NCBI RefSeq assembly: GCF_024753245.1
Contig: NZ_JANUGX010000014.1
Span: forward strand, 62,001-126,000
Origin: Massilia norwichensis
GTDB lineage: Bacteria > Pseudomonadota > Gammaproteobacteria > Burkholderiales > Burkholderiaceae_D
Direction of reading: 5' to 3'
Length of the DNA: 64,000 nucleotides
The notes beneath the pieces were generated by a model. It was not told the origin of the DNA, searched no databases, and saw nothing but the letters and a program-made list of their open reading frames with translations. Positions 29,304 to 38,071 of the stretch are shown in pieces; the first letter of the stretch is position 1; each line of letters starts with the position of its first letter. Both the position numbers and the translations under genes were made by a program.

Positions 29304-30278
29304 CTACTTCGCCGCTTCCTGCTCCGGCGCCGCCAGTCCACCACCGGTCGCCGCGGCCACCGCCTTCACCGCGCCGTCGACGTCGTCCGGCACGTCCAGC
29401 GAATTGCTGCCGCTGCTGCCGCCGCGCAGCACCGCTTCCTCGGTGCGCTTGTTCATCACCAGGATGCTGATGCGGCGGTTGACCGGATTGAACGGGTCCT
29501 TGGGGTCGAGGTGGTTGGCCGCGGCCAGGCCCACCACGCGCAGGATCTTGTCGTCGGCCAGGCCGCCGCGCACCAGTTCGCGGCGCGAGGCGTTGGCGCG
29601 GTCGGCCGACAGCTCCCAGTTCGAATAGCCGCTCGCGGTCATGTAGGGCGTCGAATCGGTGTGGCCCGACAGGCTCAGTTTGTTCGGCACGTCGTTCAGC
29701 ACCAGCGCCAGCACGTCGAGGATGTCGCGGGTATAAGGCTGCAGTTCGGCTTTCGCGCTCTCGAACATCGGGCGGTTCTTCTCGTCGACGATCTGGATGC
29801 GCAGGCCCTCGCTGGTAACGTCGAGCAGCAATTGGTTCTTGTACTTCTTCAGTTGCGGATTGGCCTCGATGGTCGACTCGATCTTCTGCTTCAGCCTCGC
29901 CAGGCGCTCGGCTTCCTCGTGCTCCAGCGCCGCCCTGGCGGCCTTCAGGTCGTAGGTTTTCTTGTCGGCCGGGGTGTCGCCCTTCTTGACCTGGCCGTTA
30001 CGGCGCGTCAGGTCCTGGCCGCCGCCCTGCAGGATCGAGGCGCTGTCGCCGCTGCCCGAACCGCCCTGCATGGCCACCTTCAGCGGGGTCTTGAAATAGT
30101 TGGCGATACCTTCCATGTCGCCCTTGGTGGTCGAGCCGAGCAGCCACATGAGCAGGAAGAAGGCCATCATCGCCGTCACGAAGTCGGCATAGGCGATCTT
30201 CCAGGCGCCGCCATGGTGTCCATGGCCGCCCTTCTTGATCTTCTTGACGATAATGGGCCGCTGGCCGTCGTCAGCCAT
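29304..30278 (-). CDS. motB: Flagellar motor stator protein MotB
   Basis: A 324-residue stator subunit with one transmembrane helix at about 29-49 carrying the proton-conducting D32 (YADFVTAMMAF), and a periplasmic OmpA-like domain that binds peptidoglycan (LSGHTDSTPY, NWELSADRANASRREL). N-terminal PIIVKKIKKGGHGHHGGAWK is typical. The ATG at 30278 overlaps the motA stop (TAATG), so translation is coupled. The C-terminal 35 residues are Ala/Gly-rich and probably disordered. Confidence 0.97.
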   Translation of the reverse strand: MADDGQRPIIVKKIKKGGHGHHGGAWKIAYADFVTAMMAFFLLMWLLGSTTKGDMEGIANYFKTPLKVAMQGGSGSGDSASILQGGGQDLTRRNGQVKKGDTPADKKTYDLKAARAALEHEEAERLARLKQKIESTIEANPQLKKYKNQLLLDVTSEGLRIQIVDEKNRPMFESAKAELQPYTRDILDVLALVLNDVPNKLSLSGHTDSTPYMTASGYSNWELSADRANASRRELVRGGLADDKILRVVGLAAANHLDPKDPFNPVNRRISILVMNKRTEEAVLRGGSSGSNSLDVPDDVDGAVKAVAAATGGGLAAPEQEAAK

Positions 30279-31138
30279 TACTTGCTCTTCGCTTTCTTGA
30301 TGTGGTCTTCGAGCTCGGCGAAGGTCGGACGCTCGGTCGAGTACAGGACCTTGCGGCCGAATTCGACCGCCAGCGCCGGCGCATAGCCGTTCAGGCTGGC
30401 CAGCAGCGTGACTTTCACGGTCTGGAACATCTTGGTCGATTCCTCCAGTTTCTGCTCCAGCAGGCTGGCCAGCGGGCCGACGAAGCCGTAGGCCAGCAGG
30501 ATGCCGAGGAAGGTGCCGACCAGTGCGTGCGCGATCAGCATGCCCAGTTCCGCCGGCGGTGCGCCGACCGATTCCATGGTGTGCACCACGCCCATCACCG
30601 CGGCCACGATACCGAAGGCCGGCAGGCCGTCGCCCAGCTTGGCGATGCACTGTGCCGGCACGTGGCCTTCATGATGGTGGGTCTCGATCTCGTTGTCCAT
30701 CAGGTTTTCGATCTGGAAGGCATCCATGTTGCCGGAAACCATCAGGCGCAGGTAATCAGTGATGAATTCGACGATGTGGTGGTCGGCCAGCACCATCGGG
30801 TACTTCGAGAACACCGGGCTCTGCTCCGGGCTTTCGATATCGCCTTCGATCGACATCAGGCCTTCCTTGCGGACCTTGGACAGCACGTCGAACATCAGCG
30901 ACATCAGCTCCATGTACATCTCGCGCGTGTACTTGGAACCCTTGAACAGGGTCGGCAGCGCCTTCATGGTCGCCTTGACGGCTTTCGGGGTATTACCCAC
31001 AAAGAAAGCGCCGATCGCGGCGCCGCCAATCATCAGCACTTCGAGCGGCTGCATCAGCGCAGCCACGTGGCCGCCGCTCAGGACGAAACCGCCGATCACT
31101 GACGCGACGACGATGATGTAACCGATAATGACAAACAC
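30278..31138 (-). CDS. motA: Flagellar motor stator protein MotA
   Basis: A 286-residue inner-membrane protein with four hydrophobic segments that forms the proton channel with MotB. GGAAIGAFFVGN near the N-terminus and AFGIVAAVMGVVHTMESVG plus LGILLAYGFVGPLA later are characteristic. I place the start at the GTG at 31138: GGGAG lies about 5 bp upstream and the protein then begins (V)FVIIGYIIVVASV, matching MotA N-termini. An ATG at 31168 would add ten residues (MFPASSSGSP) without a good ribosome site. Confidence 0.95.
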   Translation of the reverse strand: MFVIIGYIIVVASVIGGFVLSGGHVAALMQPLEVLMIGGAAIGAFFVGNTPKAVKATMKALPTLFKGSKYTREMYMELMSLMFDVLSKVRKEGLMSIEGDIESPEQSPVFSKYPMVLADHHIVEFITDYLRLMVSGNMDAFQIENLMDNEIETHHHEGHVPAQCIAKLGDGLPAFGIVAAVMGVVHTMESVGAPPAELGMLIAHALVGTFLGILLAYGFVGPLASLLEQKLEESTKMFQTVKVTLLASLNGYAPALAVEFGRKVLYSTERPTFAELEDHIKKAKSK

Positions 31139-31248
31139 AGGGCTCCCGCTCGATGAGGCCGGGAACATGCCCGGTTGAAATATTTACGTAGGGAACTAGA
31201 TTAGCTTGAGAATGGACTACGGGCAAGTAAAAGTGCCCGGAATGTGGC

Positions 31249-32034
31249 TCAAAAGTCCCAAATGTAGAGAATTTTCCTGCTATCGGTAGTTACAACACGT
31301 CGATCGGGCTCCCGCTCGGCAATGGCAAATTCGTAACTGAGAAGTACACTGCCGGGGCGCATTTCGCGTGCCGCCTTGCGCCAAAGGCCACCCATCGCCG
31401 CCGGCGACAGGTAGGCGAAGACCACGTCGTAATTGCCGAAATTGAGGGTTTCGTAATCGCCGCGCAGGAAACGGGCACGGCTGCCGCTCAGTTTTGCGCG
31501 CAGGCTGCTGGCCAGCCAGGGCAAGGGCGCGAGCTCGATCCCGCTGAGCTCGCAATCCGGGCGGCGCCGAGCCAGGTCCAGCACCAGCCCGCCCAGGCCG
31601 CTGCCGATATCGATGATGCGCAGCGGCCGATCGGCCGGCAGCTGGCGCGCGACGGCTTCCCACACGCGGCGGCCGGACGGGTAGTACGGCACCTGGGTGC
31701 GGAAAGTCGACCAATATAAAAGCAGCATGAACAGGAACACCGCCAAAAAGGCGGCGGGAGGCAAGGCCAGCGCATCGGCCGCTTGCCTGGCCAGCAGCAG
31801 GGCCGGCGGAAACAGAAACTGGATCGCGCGCCACCAGCTGGCCAGCCCGGCACGCCAGGACAAAGCCGCGGCCCAGGCGCCCTGCACCAGCGCCACGCCC
31901 AGCAGGGATTGCCGGATGCCGGCACGCGCCAGCAGCCAGACCGTGGCCAGCATCAAGGGGAAAGCGAGGATTTGCAGCAGCAGCGCACGGACAGCGGGCG
32001 CGCGCCAGATGCGGCGCGGGGCGGCGGCGCTCAT
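31249..32034 (-). CDS. Membrane-anchored class I SAM methyltransferase
   Basis: A 261-residue protein. The first 110 residues hold about four hydrophobic segments (around RALLLQILAFPLMLATVWLL, LLGVALVQGAWAAAL, FLFPPALLLA and FLAVFLFMLLLYW). The rest is a class I methyltransferase with motif I DIGSGLGG, an acidic GIEL at the end of strand 2 and a GDYETLNF region. The order of parts recalls TM-anchored FAM173-type protein-lysine methyltransferases, but that is only a resemblance. It starts 13 bp after flhC and lies before motA, so it is probably expressed with the flagellar master operon; its substrate is unknown. Confidence 0.75.
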   Translation of the reverse strand: MSAAAPRRIWRAPAVRALLLQILAFPLMLATVWLLARAGIRQSLLGVALVQGAWAAALSWRAGLASWWRAIQFLFPPALLLARQAADALALPPAAFLAVFLFMLLLYWSTFRTQVPYYPSGRRVWEAVARQLPADRPLRIIDIGSGLGGLVLDLARRRPDCELSGIELAPLPWLASSLRAKLSGSRARFLRGDYETLNFGNYDVVFAYLSPAAMGGLWRKAAREMRPGSVLLSYEFAIAEREPDRRVVTTDSRKILYIWDF

Positions 32035-32047
32035 CGAGGAAGGCGGA

Positions 32048-32596
32048 TCAGTTGCCGGCGAGCGCGGCGGCGTCCTTGGCCTTGCGGGTCTTGCCGGCAC
32101 GCGAAGGCATGTGGCACAGGCCGCACTGGTAGTCGTTGTTCAGGTCCAGCGAATTGACGACGTACTTGCCCTTGCATTTCGAGCAAGGCGCCAGCACCAG
32201 CATGCCGCCCTGGAAGAAGCGCACCAGGGTCCAGGCGCGGGTCAGCGACAGCAGCGGCTCTTCGCCCGGCTCCGGCGGCATCTGCTCCAAGTAGAGCTTG
32301 TAAGCCTTCATGACGGCCTGGATGCCGGTGGCGCCGGCATTGTCGACCAGGAATTTGTAGATGTTGATATACAGCGAGGAGTGGATGTTCGGCTGCCAGG
32401 TCAGGAACCAGTCGGTCGAGAACGGCAGCATGCCTTTCGGCGGCGACACGCCCTTCAGCTCCTTGTACAGCTTCAGCAGGCGCTCGCGCGACAGCGAGAC
32501 TTCGGTCTCCAGCAACTGCAGGCGGGCGCCAAGCTGGATCAGTTCGATGGCCAGCTGAATTTCCTGGGCTTCAGAAACGACGCTTTTCTTGCTCAT
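32048..32596 (-). CDS. flhC: Flagellar master regulator subunit FlhC
   Basis: A 182-residue DNA-binding subunit of the FlhD4C2 activator, which switches on class II flagellar genes. The zinc-binding cysteines C138, C141, C158 and C161 are all present (PCSKCKGKYV and YQCGLC), at the same positions as in E. coli FlhC. The ATG at 32596 is preferred; the upstream extension of eight residues lacks support. It follows flhD after 107 bp containing a palindromic repeat. Confidence 0.96.
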   Translation of the reverse strand: MSKKSVVSEAQEIQLAIELIQLGARLQLLETEVSLSRERLLKLYKELKGVSPPKGMLPFSTDWFLTWQPNIHSSLYINIYKFLVDNAGATGIQAVMKAYKLYLEQMPPEPGEEPLLSLTRAWTLVRFFQGGMLVLAPCSKCKGKYVVNSLDLNNDYQCGLCHMPSRAGKTRKAKDAAALAGN

Positions 32597-32649
32597 GATC
32601 TGCTTACTCCACAACTGCACGCACGCTGGACACTGACTTCGGTCAAACC

Positions 32650-32691
32650 GGGGTCAGAGCCCTTTTTAAAGCAACACCGGGCTCTGACCCC
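32650..32691. repeat. GGGGTCAGAG palindromic element D, between flhD and flhC
   Basis: Perfect 13-bp arms GGGGTCAGAGCCC (32650-32662) and GGGCTCTGACCCC (32679-32691), separated by 16 bases. It lies inside the flhDC operon and could form an mRNA hairpin between the two coding regions. Confidence 0.9.
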
Positions 32692-32703
32692 TACCGGCAA
32701 ATT

Positions 32704-33021
32704 TTAAGCGATTTCTTCTGCAGGCTGGCCGGCCATCAGGATGGCGGCGTGCGACTGCGCCAGGGCGCGGTCTTTGCTGTGGCTGGTGAGCATCGACAGG
32801 ATGGCGGTGTCGTCGAAGCGGAAGCGGGCCAGCATCATGTTGCCGCCGGCGAGCTTCAGGATTTGCGCGTTGCTCATGCCTTCGATCAGGTCGGCGATGT
32901 CGGCCGAGATGCCGAGACGGAAAATTGCCGTGACTTTGTCGGCGCGAATCATCTGCTGAGCCAGCATCAGGTAGCTCAGGTTCGCATCACGAATTTCAGC
33001 CATCATGTCGTTCGCAGTCAT
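32704..33021 (-). CDS. flhD: Flagellar master regulator subunit FlhD
   Basis: A 105-residue helical protein that assembles with FlhC to activate flagellar and chemotaxis promoters. DANLSYLMLAQQMIRADK and FRLGISADIADLIEGMSNAQILKLA are typical of FlhD, here spread over three helices. The frame extends to 33294 but the start is taken at ATG 33021, where GGAG sits 8 bp upstream; an ATG two codons earlier (33027) is too close to that site. Its long 529-bp upstream region carries palindromes and tandem repeats likely to integrate environmental control of motility. Confidence 0.95.
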   Translation of the reverse strand: MTANDMMAEIRDANLSYLMLAQQMIRADKVTAIFRLGISADIADLIEGMSNAQILKLAGGNMMLARFRFDDTAILSMLTSHSKDRALAQSHAAILMAGQPAEEIA

Positions 33022-33125
33022 TTCCATCTCTCCGTGTTGATCTGTTCGGCGGCGTGTGTGTGTTGCCGATGAGATAGATTCTGACTGTGAGGAAACTTTT
33101 CTTCTATTGGAGAGTGTCTGTATTT

Positions 33126-33173
33126 TTTGTCCGACAAAGACGAAGTCGACCCGTAGGAGTTTGTCTGACAAAC
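33126..33173. promoter_or_regulatory. Pair of TTTGTCnGACAAA palindromes upstream of flhD
   Basis: TTTGTCCGACAAA (33126-33138) and GTTTGTCTGACAAAC (33159-33173) are perfect palindromes around a single central base, with centres 34 bp apart. They fit the TnGTnnnACnA pattern bound by FadR-type GntR regulators. They lie about 105-150 bp upstream of the flhD start. The binding protein is unknown. Confidence 0.65.
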
Positions 33174-33279
33174 CCTCCCGGATCAGGGTCGCGCCCCTAT
33201 GAAAACGGGCGGATGGCGATGATCGAATTGTCGGGCTTTTGGTGCCCGTCGACGCCGACAGAAATCCGCGTCTGTGTTG

Positions 33280-33500
33280 GTTATCGTCAACCAAATTGGG
33301 AACTTTAGGGTTGGATCGAAATATTTTTCAATTATTTTTCCGGTCTTCCCTGCCCCACTGACTCGTTATCGGACGGGTTTTCGCAAACTTTAGGCCTGTT
33401 CGCAAAATTTTTTTCTCGACCCAATCCCGGTCATCTGGATGGGTTATCGGACCGCTTCCGAAGAACTTTAGGGTTCTTGCGAAAATTTTTTTGGTGATGA
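33280..33500. repeat. Three imperfect tandem repeats in the flhD-kynB divergent region
   Basis: GTTATCG(g/t) recurs at 33280, 33365 and 33443, and AACTTTAGG recurs at 33301, 33386 and 33464, so the units are 85 and 78 bp apart. Each is followed by a CGAAA/GCAAA then a long A/T run ending in ATTTTT. The region is far more AT-rich than its surroundings. It may be a curved or protein-bound regulatory segment for flhDC, kynBUA or both. Confidence 0.7.
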
Positions 33501-33550
33501 CTTTCTTGCTACACTGCCAGCTTCACGCCTTCATTCATCCAAAGACAAGC

Positions 33551-34201
33551 ATGCACGCTCCAACGCTCTGGGATATCAGCCCGACGATCTCGGCCGGCAT
33601 CCCGGTCTGGCCCGGCGATACCCCGTTCGAGGCCAGCCCCACCTGGGAGATCAGGGATGGCTGCCCGGTCCATGTCAGCCGCATGACCATGACCACCCAC
33701 CTCGGCGCCCATACCGACGCCCCCTCCCACTACGATCCGGCCGGCCGCAGCATCGACGCCGTCGGCCTGGCGCCCTACCTCGGCCCCTGCCGCGTGATCC
33801 ACTGCCTCGGCGTCAACACGGTGCGGCCGCAGGACATCGAAAGCCAGCTCGACGGCACGCCGCCGCGGGTGCTGCTGCGTACTTACGCGAGGGCGCCGCA
33901 GCAGGCTTGGGACCCGGCCTTCCCCAGCATCGCCCCGGAAACGATCGCGCTGTTGGCGTCGAAAGGCGTCATCCTGGTCGGCACCGACGCCGCCTCGCTC
34001 GACCCGCAGGATTCGAAAACCCTGGACGCCCACCACGCGGTACGCCGCCACGGCCTGGCGATCCTGGAGGGCATCGTTCTGGACGAGGTCCCGCCCGGCG
34101 ACTACGAACTGATCGCCCTGCCCCTGAAACTGGCCGGCATGGATGCCAGCCCGGTGCGCGCGGTCTTGCGCGCCCTGCCCACGGAGACACTGCACGCATG
34201 A
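33551..34201 (+). CDS. kynB: Kynurenine formamidase KynB
   Basis: A 216-residue metal-dependent cyclase-family hydrolase that converts N-formylkynurenine to kynurenine and formate. The metal motif is H50-x3-H54-x-D56-x3-H60 ([13 protein letters not shown]), preceded by the family's [16 protein letters not shown]. The ATG at 33551 was chosen over a frame extension to 33491. A TTGCTACACT, an extended -10 type sequence, lies at about 33506-33515. Its stop overlaps the kynU start by ATGA. Confidence 0.96.
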   Translation: MHAPTLWDISPTISAGIPVWPGDTPFEASPTWEIRDGCPVHVSRMTMTTHLGAHTDAPSHYDPAGRSIDAVGLAPYLGPCRVIHCLGVNTVRPQDIESQLDGTPPRVLLRTYARAPQQAWDPAFPSIAPETIALLASKGVILVGTDAASLDPQDSKTLDAHHAVRRHGLAILEGIVLDEVPPGDYELIALPLKLAGMDASPVRAVLRALPTETLHA

Positions 34202-35460
34202 GCACCCAAGTAAGCATTTCCTCGCGCGCCGATTGCGCGGCCCTCGACGCCCAGGACCCGCTGGGTCACCTGCGCGACCGCTTCGAACTGCCGGAAGGCG
34301 TGATCTACCTGGACGGCAATTCCCTCGGCGCCCGTCCACGCGCCTCGCTGGCGCGCGCCCACGAAGTCGTGGCCATGGAATGGGGCCAGGACCTGATCAA
34401 GAGCTGGAACAGCGCCGGCTGGTTCGACCTGCCCAAGCGCCTCGGCGACCGCCTGGCCCCCATCATCGGCGCCCGCCCCGGCGAAGTGGCCGTCACCGAC
34501 ACGACCTCGCTGAACCTGTTCAAGGCCCTGGCCGCGGCCCTGGAGATCCAGCGCCAGAAGGCGCCTGAACGGAAGCGCATCGTCACCGAGCGCAGCAACT
34601 TCCCGACCGATATCTACATGGCGGACGGCCTGGCGCGCTGGCTGGACCGCGGCTACAGCGTCCACCTGGTCGACAGCGTCGAGGAACTGCCGGCCGCGGT
34701 GGATGCCGATTGCGCGGTCCTGATGCTGACCCACGTGAATTACCGCACCGGCCGGCAGCACGACATGGCGGCCTTGACCCGGCATGCCCACGAAGCCGGC
34801 GCGCTGGCGGTGTGGGACCTGGCCCACTCGGCCGGCGCGGTCCCGCTCGACCTGCATGGCGCCCAGGCTGACTTCGCGGTCGGCTGCACCTATAAATACC
34901 TGAACGGCGGTCCCGGCGCGCCGGCCTTCATCTGGGTGCCGGAACGCCACCAGGCCGCCTTCAGCCATCCGCTGACCGGCTGGTGGAGCCACGCCGCGCC
35001 CTTCGCCATGTCGCACGGCTTCACCGCGGCCGACGGCATCGGCCGCGCCCTGTGCGGCACCCAGCCGGTGGTCTCGCTGGCGCTGGTCGAATGCGGGCTG
35101 GAGATCTTCGAAGAGACCGACATGGCGGCGATCCGCGCCAAGTCGCTGGCCCTTACCGACCTGTTCATCGCCCTGGTCGAGGCGCGCTGCGCCAGCCATC
35201 CGCTTGGACTGGTGACGCCGCGCGAACACGCCCACCGCGGCAGCCATGTCAGCTTCACCCATCCGCACGGCTATGCGGTGATGCAGTCGCTGATCGAACG
35301 CGGCGTGATCGGCGACTACCGCGAACCGGAGATCATGCGCTTCGGCTTCACGCCGCTGTACACGAGCTATGCCGACGTCTGGGACGCGGTCGAGATCCTG
35401 CGCGACATCCTCGACAGCGGCCGCTACGACGCCAATGCAGCGCGCAGCGCAGTGACCTGA
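34198..35460 (+). CDS. kynU: Kynureninase KynU
   Basis: A 420-residue PLP enzyme of fold type I that splits kynurenine into anthranilate and alanine. The PLP lysine is K233 in [12 protein letters not shown], and [15 protein letters not shown] holds the cofactor-binding Asp and nearby residues. The start ATG overlaps the kynB stop, giving tight coupling. With KynA and KynB it completes the three-step route from tryptophan to anthranilate, used for catabolism or to feed quinolone-type signals. Confidence 0.97.
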   Translation: MSTQVSISSRADCAALDAQDPLGHLRDRFELPEGVIYLDGNSLGARPRASLARAHEVVAMEWGQDLIKSWNSAGWFDLPKRLGDRLAPIIGARPGEVAVTDTTSLNLFKALAAALEIQRQKAPERKRIVTERSNFPTDIYMADGLARWLDRGYSVHLVDSVEELPAAVDADCAVLMLTHVNYRTGRQHDMAALTRHAHEAGALAVWDLAHSAGAVPLDLHGAQADFAVGCTYKYLNGGPGAPAFIWVPERHQAAFSHPLTGWWSHAAPFAMSHGFTAADGIGRALCGTQPVVSLALVECGLEIFEETDMAAIRAKSLALTDLFIALVEARCASHPLGLVTPREHAHRGSHVSFTHPHGYAVMQSLIERGVIGDYREPEIMRFGFTPLYTSYADVWDAVEILRDILDSGRYDANAARSAVT

Positions 35461-35472
35461 GCGGAGCGATAT

Positions 35473-36309
35473 ATGGACGAGCAAAAGAAAGCCGAGTGGC
35501 ACGGCGCCAGGATGGACTTCAAGGAGTCCATGAGCTACGGCGACTACCTGGGCCTGAACCAGATCCTGACGGCCCAGCATCCGCTGTCGCCGAACCACAA
35601 CGAGATGCTGTTCATCATCCAGCACCAGACCAGCGAGTTGTGGATCAAGCTGATGCTGCACGAACTGCAGGCGGTGCGCGAACAGATACGCAAGAGCGAG
35701 CTGCCGCCGGCCTTCAAGATGCTGGCCCGCGTGGCGCGCATCATGGACCAGCTGGTGCACGCCTGGGACGTACTGGCCACCATGACGCCGCCCGAATACA
35801 CGGCGATCCGGCCCTACCTGGGCGCCTCCAGCGGCTTCCAGTCCTTCCAGTACCGTGAGCTCGAATTCATCCTCGGGAACAAGAACGCCAACATGCTGGC
35901 CGTGCACGAAGTCAAACCCGAGCACCACGCGCTGCTGGAGCGCGAGCTGCACGCGCCCTCGCTGTACGACGAGGCGGTGCGCCTGCTGGCCCGTTCGGGA
36001 CTGCCGGTGTCCGAAGCGCGCCTGCACGCCGACCCGACCCAGCCCACCGCCCACGACGACTCCGTGCTGGCGGCCTGGCTCGAGGTCTACCGCGATCCCG
36101 AGCAGCACTGGGCGCTGTACGAGCTGGCCGAGAAGCTGGTCGACATGGAGACCGCCTTTCGCACCTGGCGCTTCCGCCACGTGTCGACGGTGGAGCGCAT
36201 CATCGGCTTCAAGACCGGCACCGGCGGCACGGCCGGCGTGAGCTACCTGCGCAAGATGCTGGACGTGGTGCTGTTCCCCGAACTGTTCGCCTTGAGGACC
36301 GCCTTATGA
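35473..36309 (+). CDS. kynA: Tryptophan 2,3-dioxygenase KynA
   Basis: A 278-residue haem enzyme that opens the indole ring of tryptophan with O2 to give N-formylkynurenine. The proximal haem ligand is H236 in [14 protein letters not shown] and the substrate-side His is H51 in [25 protein letters not shown] near the end is the conserved substrate loop. It lies 12 bp after kynU with GGAG as ribosome site. In this operon the pathway's first enzyme is the third gene. Its stop overlaps the next start by ATGA. Confidence 0.97.
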   Translation: MDEQKKAEWHGARMDFKESMSYGDYLGLNQILTAQHPLSPNHNEMLFIIQHQTSELWIKLMLHELQAVREQIRKSELPPAFKMLARVARIMDQLVHAWDVLATMTPPEYTAIRPYLGASSGFQSFQYRELEFILGNKNANMLAVHEVKPEHHALLERELHAPSLYDEAVRLLARSGLPVSEARLHADPTQPTAHDDSVLAAWLEVYRDPEQHWALYELAEKLVDMETAFRTWRFRHVSTVERIIGFKTGTGGTAGVSYLRKMLDVVLFPELFALRTAL

Positions 36310-36851
36310 AATGCGACATCCTGATCGTGGCCGGCCTGTGGAATTCCGGCCCCGACCACTGGCAGACGCATTGGGAAGCCAAGTACTCGAAATGGGAGCG
36401 CGTCGCCCACCGCGACTGGCAGGCACCAGACCGTGACGAATGGGTGGCCGAGCTGGACGCGGCGATCGCCGCCTGCCAGGGCCGGCCGATCCTGGTCGCG
36501 CACAGCCTGGGCTGCATGCTGGTGGCGCAATGGGCACAGGCCAGCTCGCACCTGAACGTGGCCGGCGCCTTCCTGGTCGCGCCGAGCGACGTCGAGGCGC
36601 CGTCCTACCCGATCGCCCCGGGCGCCTTCAGCCCGGTGCCGATGCAGCCGCTGCCCTTCCCGTCGATGGTGGTGGCCAGCAGCGACGATCCCTATGCGAC
36701 CATCGAACGTTCGCGCGCCTTCGCCCAGGCCTGGGGCAGCAAACTGGTCGAAATCGGCGACGCCGGCCATATCAATGCCGACACCGGCTACGGCCCCTGG
36801 CCGGAAGGCGAGCAAATGCTGGAGGCGTTCTGCTCCACCCTGCAACCCTGA
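36306..36851 (+). CDS. RBBP9/YdeN-type alpha/beta hydrolase
   Basis: A 181-residue small serine hydrolase. The nucleophile S67 lies in VAHSLGCML, the acid is in ASSDDPY and the His in [13 protein letters not shown], which is the characteristic end of the RBBP9/YdeN family. The start overlaps the kynA stop by ATGA, so it belongs to the kyn operon. A role linked to tryptophan degradation cannot be read from the sequence; it could hydrolyse an ester or amide by-product. Confidence 0.88.
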   Translation: MKCDILIVAGLWNSGPDHWQTHWEAKYSKWERVAHRDWQAPDRDEWVAELDAAIAACQGRPILVAHSLGCMLVAQWAQASSHLNVAGAFLVAPSDVEAPSYPIAPGAFSPVPMQPLPFPSMVVASSDDPYATIERSRAFAQAWGSKLVEIGDAGHINADTGYGPWPEGEQMLEAFCSTLQP

Positions 36852-37924
36852 GCGCGCGCCGGGCCGCGCCGGCGGTCCGCGCCGGCGCGCTGGACCCGGC
36901 TTTCTCGCTCTACCTTGACCTGGTCCGGATCGCGGCCGCCGGTGCGGTCGTGATGGCCCACTTCGGCTATTTCCGCATCTTCGACGACAGCCAGATCGCG
37001 CGCATCGCCGACCTCGGGCGCGAAGCCGTGATCGCCTTCTTCGTGCTGTCCGGCTTCGTGATCGCCTACAGTGCCGAGCAGCGCAACCCCACGCTGCGCG
37101 ACTATGCAAGCGCACGCTGCGCACGCCTGTACTCGGTGGTGCTGCCGGTGCTGCTGCTGGCCTTCGTGCTGGCGGGCCTGGCCGAGCAGCTCGGCGTGCA
37201 GGTGGGCGGCAGCTACCAGCTCCACAAGCCCTGGCTCTACATCCCCTTCCACCTGCTGTTCCTCGGCGAGCTGTGGGGCTTCGTCGAAACGCCGCCCTGG
37301 CTGCTGCCTTACTGGTCGCTGAACTACGAGGCCTGGTATTACCTGCTGTTCGGCGCCGTGTTCTACCTAAGGGGCCGGATGCGCCTGCTGGGCGTGGCGA
37401 TCTTTGCCCTGATGGGTCCCAAGCTGTGGCTACTGCTGCCCTTGTGGATGGCTGGCGTGGTCCTGTACCGCTGGCAGAAAACCCATGCGATCCCACAAGG
37501 CATGGCGCGGACCGGCTGGACGCTGACGCTGGGGCTGCTGGCGACCTGGGCCTGGTACGATCCGGAATACGAGCTGCGCCTGGTGGCACAGGCGGCCTGG
37601 CCTTTCAGCAGCCTGCGCATGGGCAGCGCCGACCGCGTGCTGGCCGATTACCTCGTCGGCGTGCTGGTGCTGGCGAACTTCGCTTGTGCACGCCATGCCG
37701 GTTTCGATCTGCTGCCGCGCGCGAAACGCCTGATCCGCTTCCTGTCGGCGCATACCTTCACGCTCTACCTGTCGCACAGCCTGGTGATCTGCTGCTGGCA
37801 GGCGTTCGTTCCCTTCGAGCGCGGCGCGCCCGGCGTGCTGCTGGGGCTTGCGCTGGCGGTGATGGCGGTGGCGGCCGCGCTGCAGCCGCTGACGGAGCGT
37901 CTGCAGCGCCGGCTGCACCACTAA
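36848..37924 (+). CDS. Acyltransferase family 3 membrane protein (start uncertain)
   Basis: A multi-pass O-acyltransferase (Acyl_transf_3 type) with about ten hydrophobic segments. LDLVRIAAAGAVVMAHFGY carries the family's Arg and His in the first helix, and FFVLSGFVIAY and YWSLNYEAWYY are further signatures. No ATG, GTG or TTG lies upstream of the first helix in this frame. The only plausible initiator is a CTG at 36848 overlapping the hydrolase stop as CTGA; internal GTG 36949 or ATG 36952 would cut the first helix. From the CTG it is 358 residues. These proteins acetylate or acylate surface sugars or lipids. Confidence 0.75.
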   Translation: MSARRAAPAVRAGALDPAFSLYLDLVRIAAAGAVVMAHFGYFRIFDDSQIARIADLGREAVIAFFVLSGFVIAYSAEQRNPTLRDYASARCARLYSVVLPVLLLAFVLAGLAEQLGVQVGGSYQLHKPWLYIPFHLLFLGELWGFVETPPWLLPYWSLNYEAWYYLLFGAVFYLRGRMRLLGVAIFALMGPKLWLLLPLWMAGVVLYRWQKTHAIPQGMARTGWTLTLGLLATWAWYDPEYELRLVAQAAWPFSSLRMGSADRVLADYLVGVLVLANFACARHAGFDLLPRAKRLIRFLSAHTFTLYLSHSLVICCWQAFVPFERGAPGVLLGLALAVMAVAAALQPLTERLQRRLHH

Positions 37925-37962
37925 CCTACGTTGCAATGACCATATTAAGGTTATTTTCTCGA

Positions 37963-38003
37963 GCCGAGCGTTGTCTTCACTATGCCTAGAATTATTGCTC
38001 GGC
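37963..38003. repeat. Inverted repeat at the left edge of the island
   Basis: GCCGAGC (37963-37969) and GCTCGGC (37997-38003) are inverted, with ATTAAG/CTTAAT traces flanking them. It may be a hairpin or the remnant of an element end. Confidence 0.4.
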
Positions 38004-38020
38004 CATTCTTAATAACGTTT

Positions 38021-38042
38021 TGCTTTTTTCAATAAAAAAGCA
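38021..38042 (-). terminator. AT-rich hairpin downstream of the NACHT gene
   Basis: A perfect 9-bp inverted repeat TGCTTTTTT-CAAT-AAAAAAGCA. With A/T-rich arms and only one GC pair at the base plus one internal, it is a weak but plausible terminator for the minus-strand gene ending at 38072. Confidence 0.5.
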
Positions 38043-38071
38043 CGCGCACTCATTAAGCTCGACAGCATTAC

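Noticed and set aside
33087..33308. A 73-codon plus-strand ORF in the flhD upstream region
   Set aside because: It crosses the regulatory palindromes, has no ribosome site and an unlikely composition.
33280..33500. A degenerate CRISPR or phage attachment region
   Set aside because: Only three imperfect units of 78-85 bp without uniform spacers and no cas or integrase gene; more consistent with a regulatory region.
36440..36847. N-terminal extension of the acyltransferase
   Set aside because: This stretch is the out-of-frame shadow of the alpha/beta hydrolase gene, Arg/Gly-rich with no domain.
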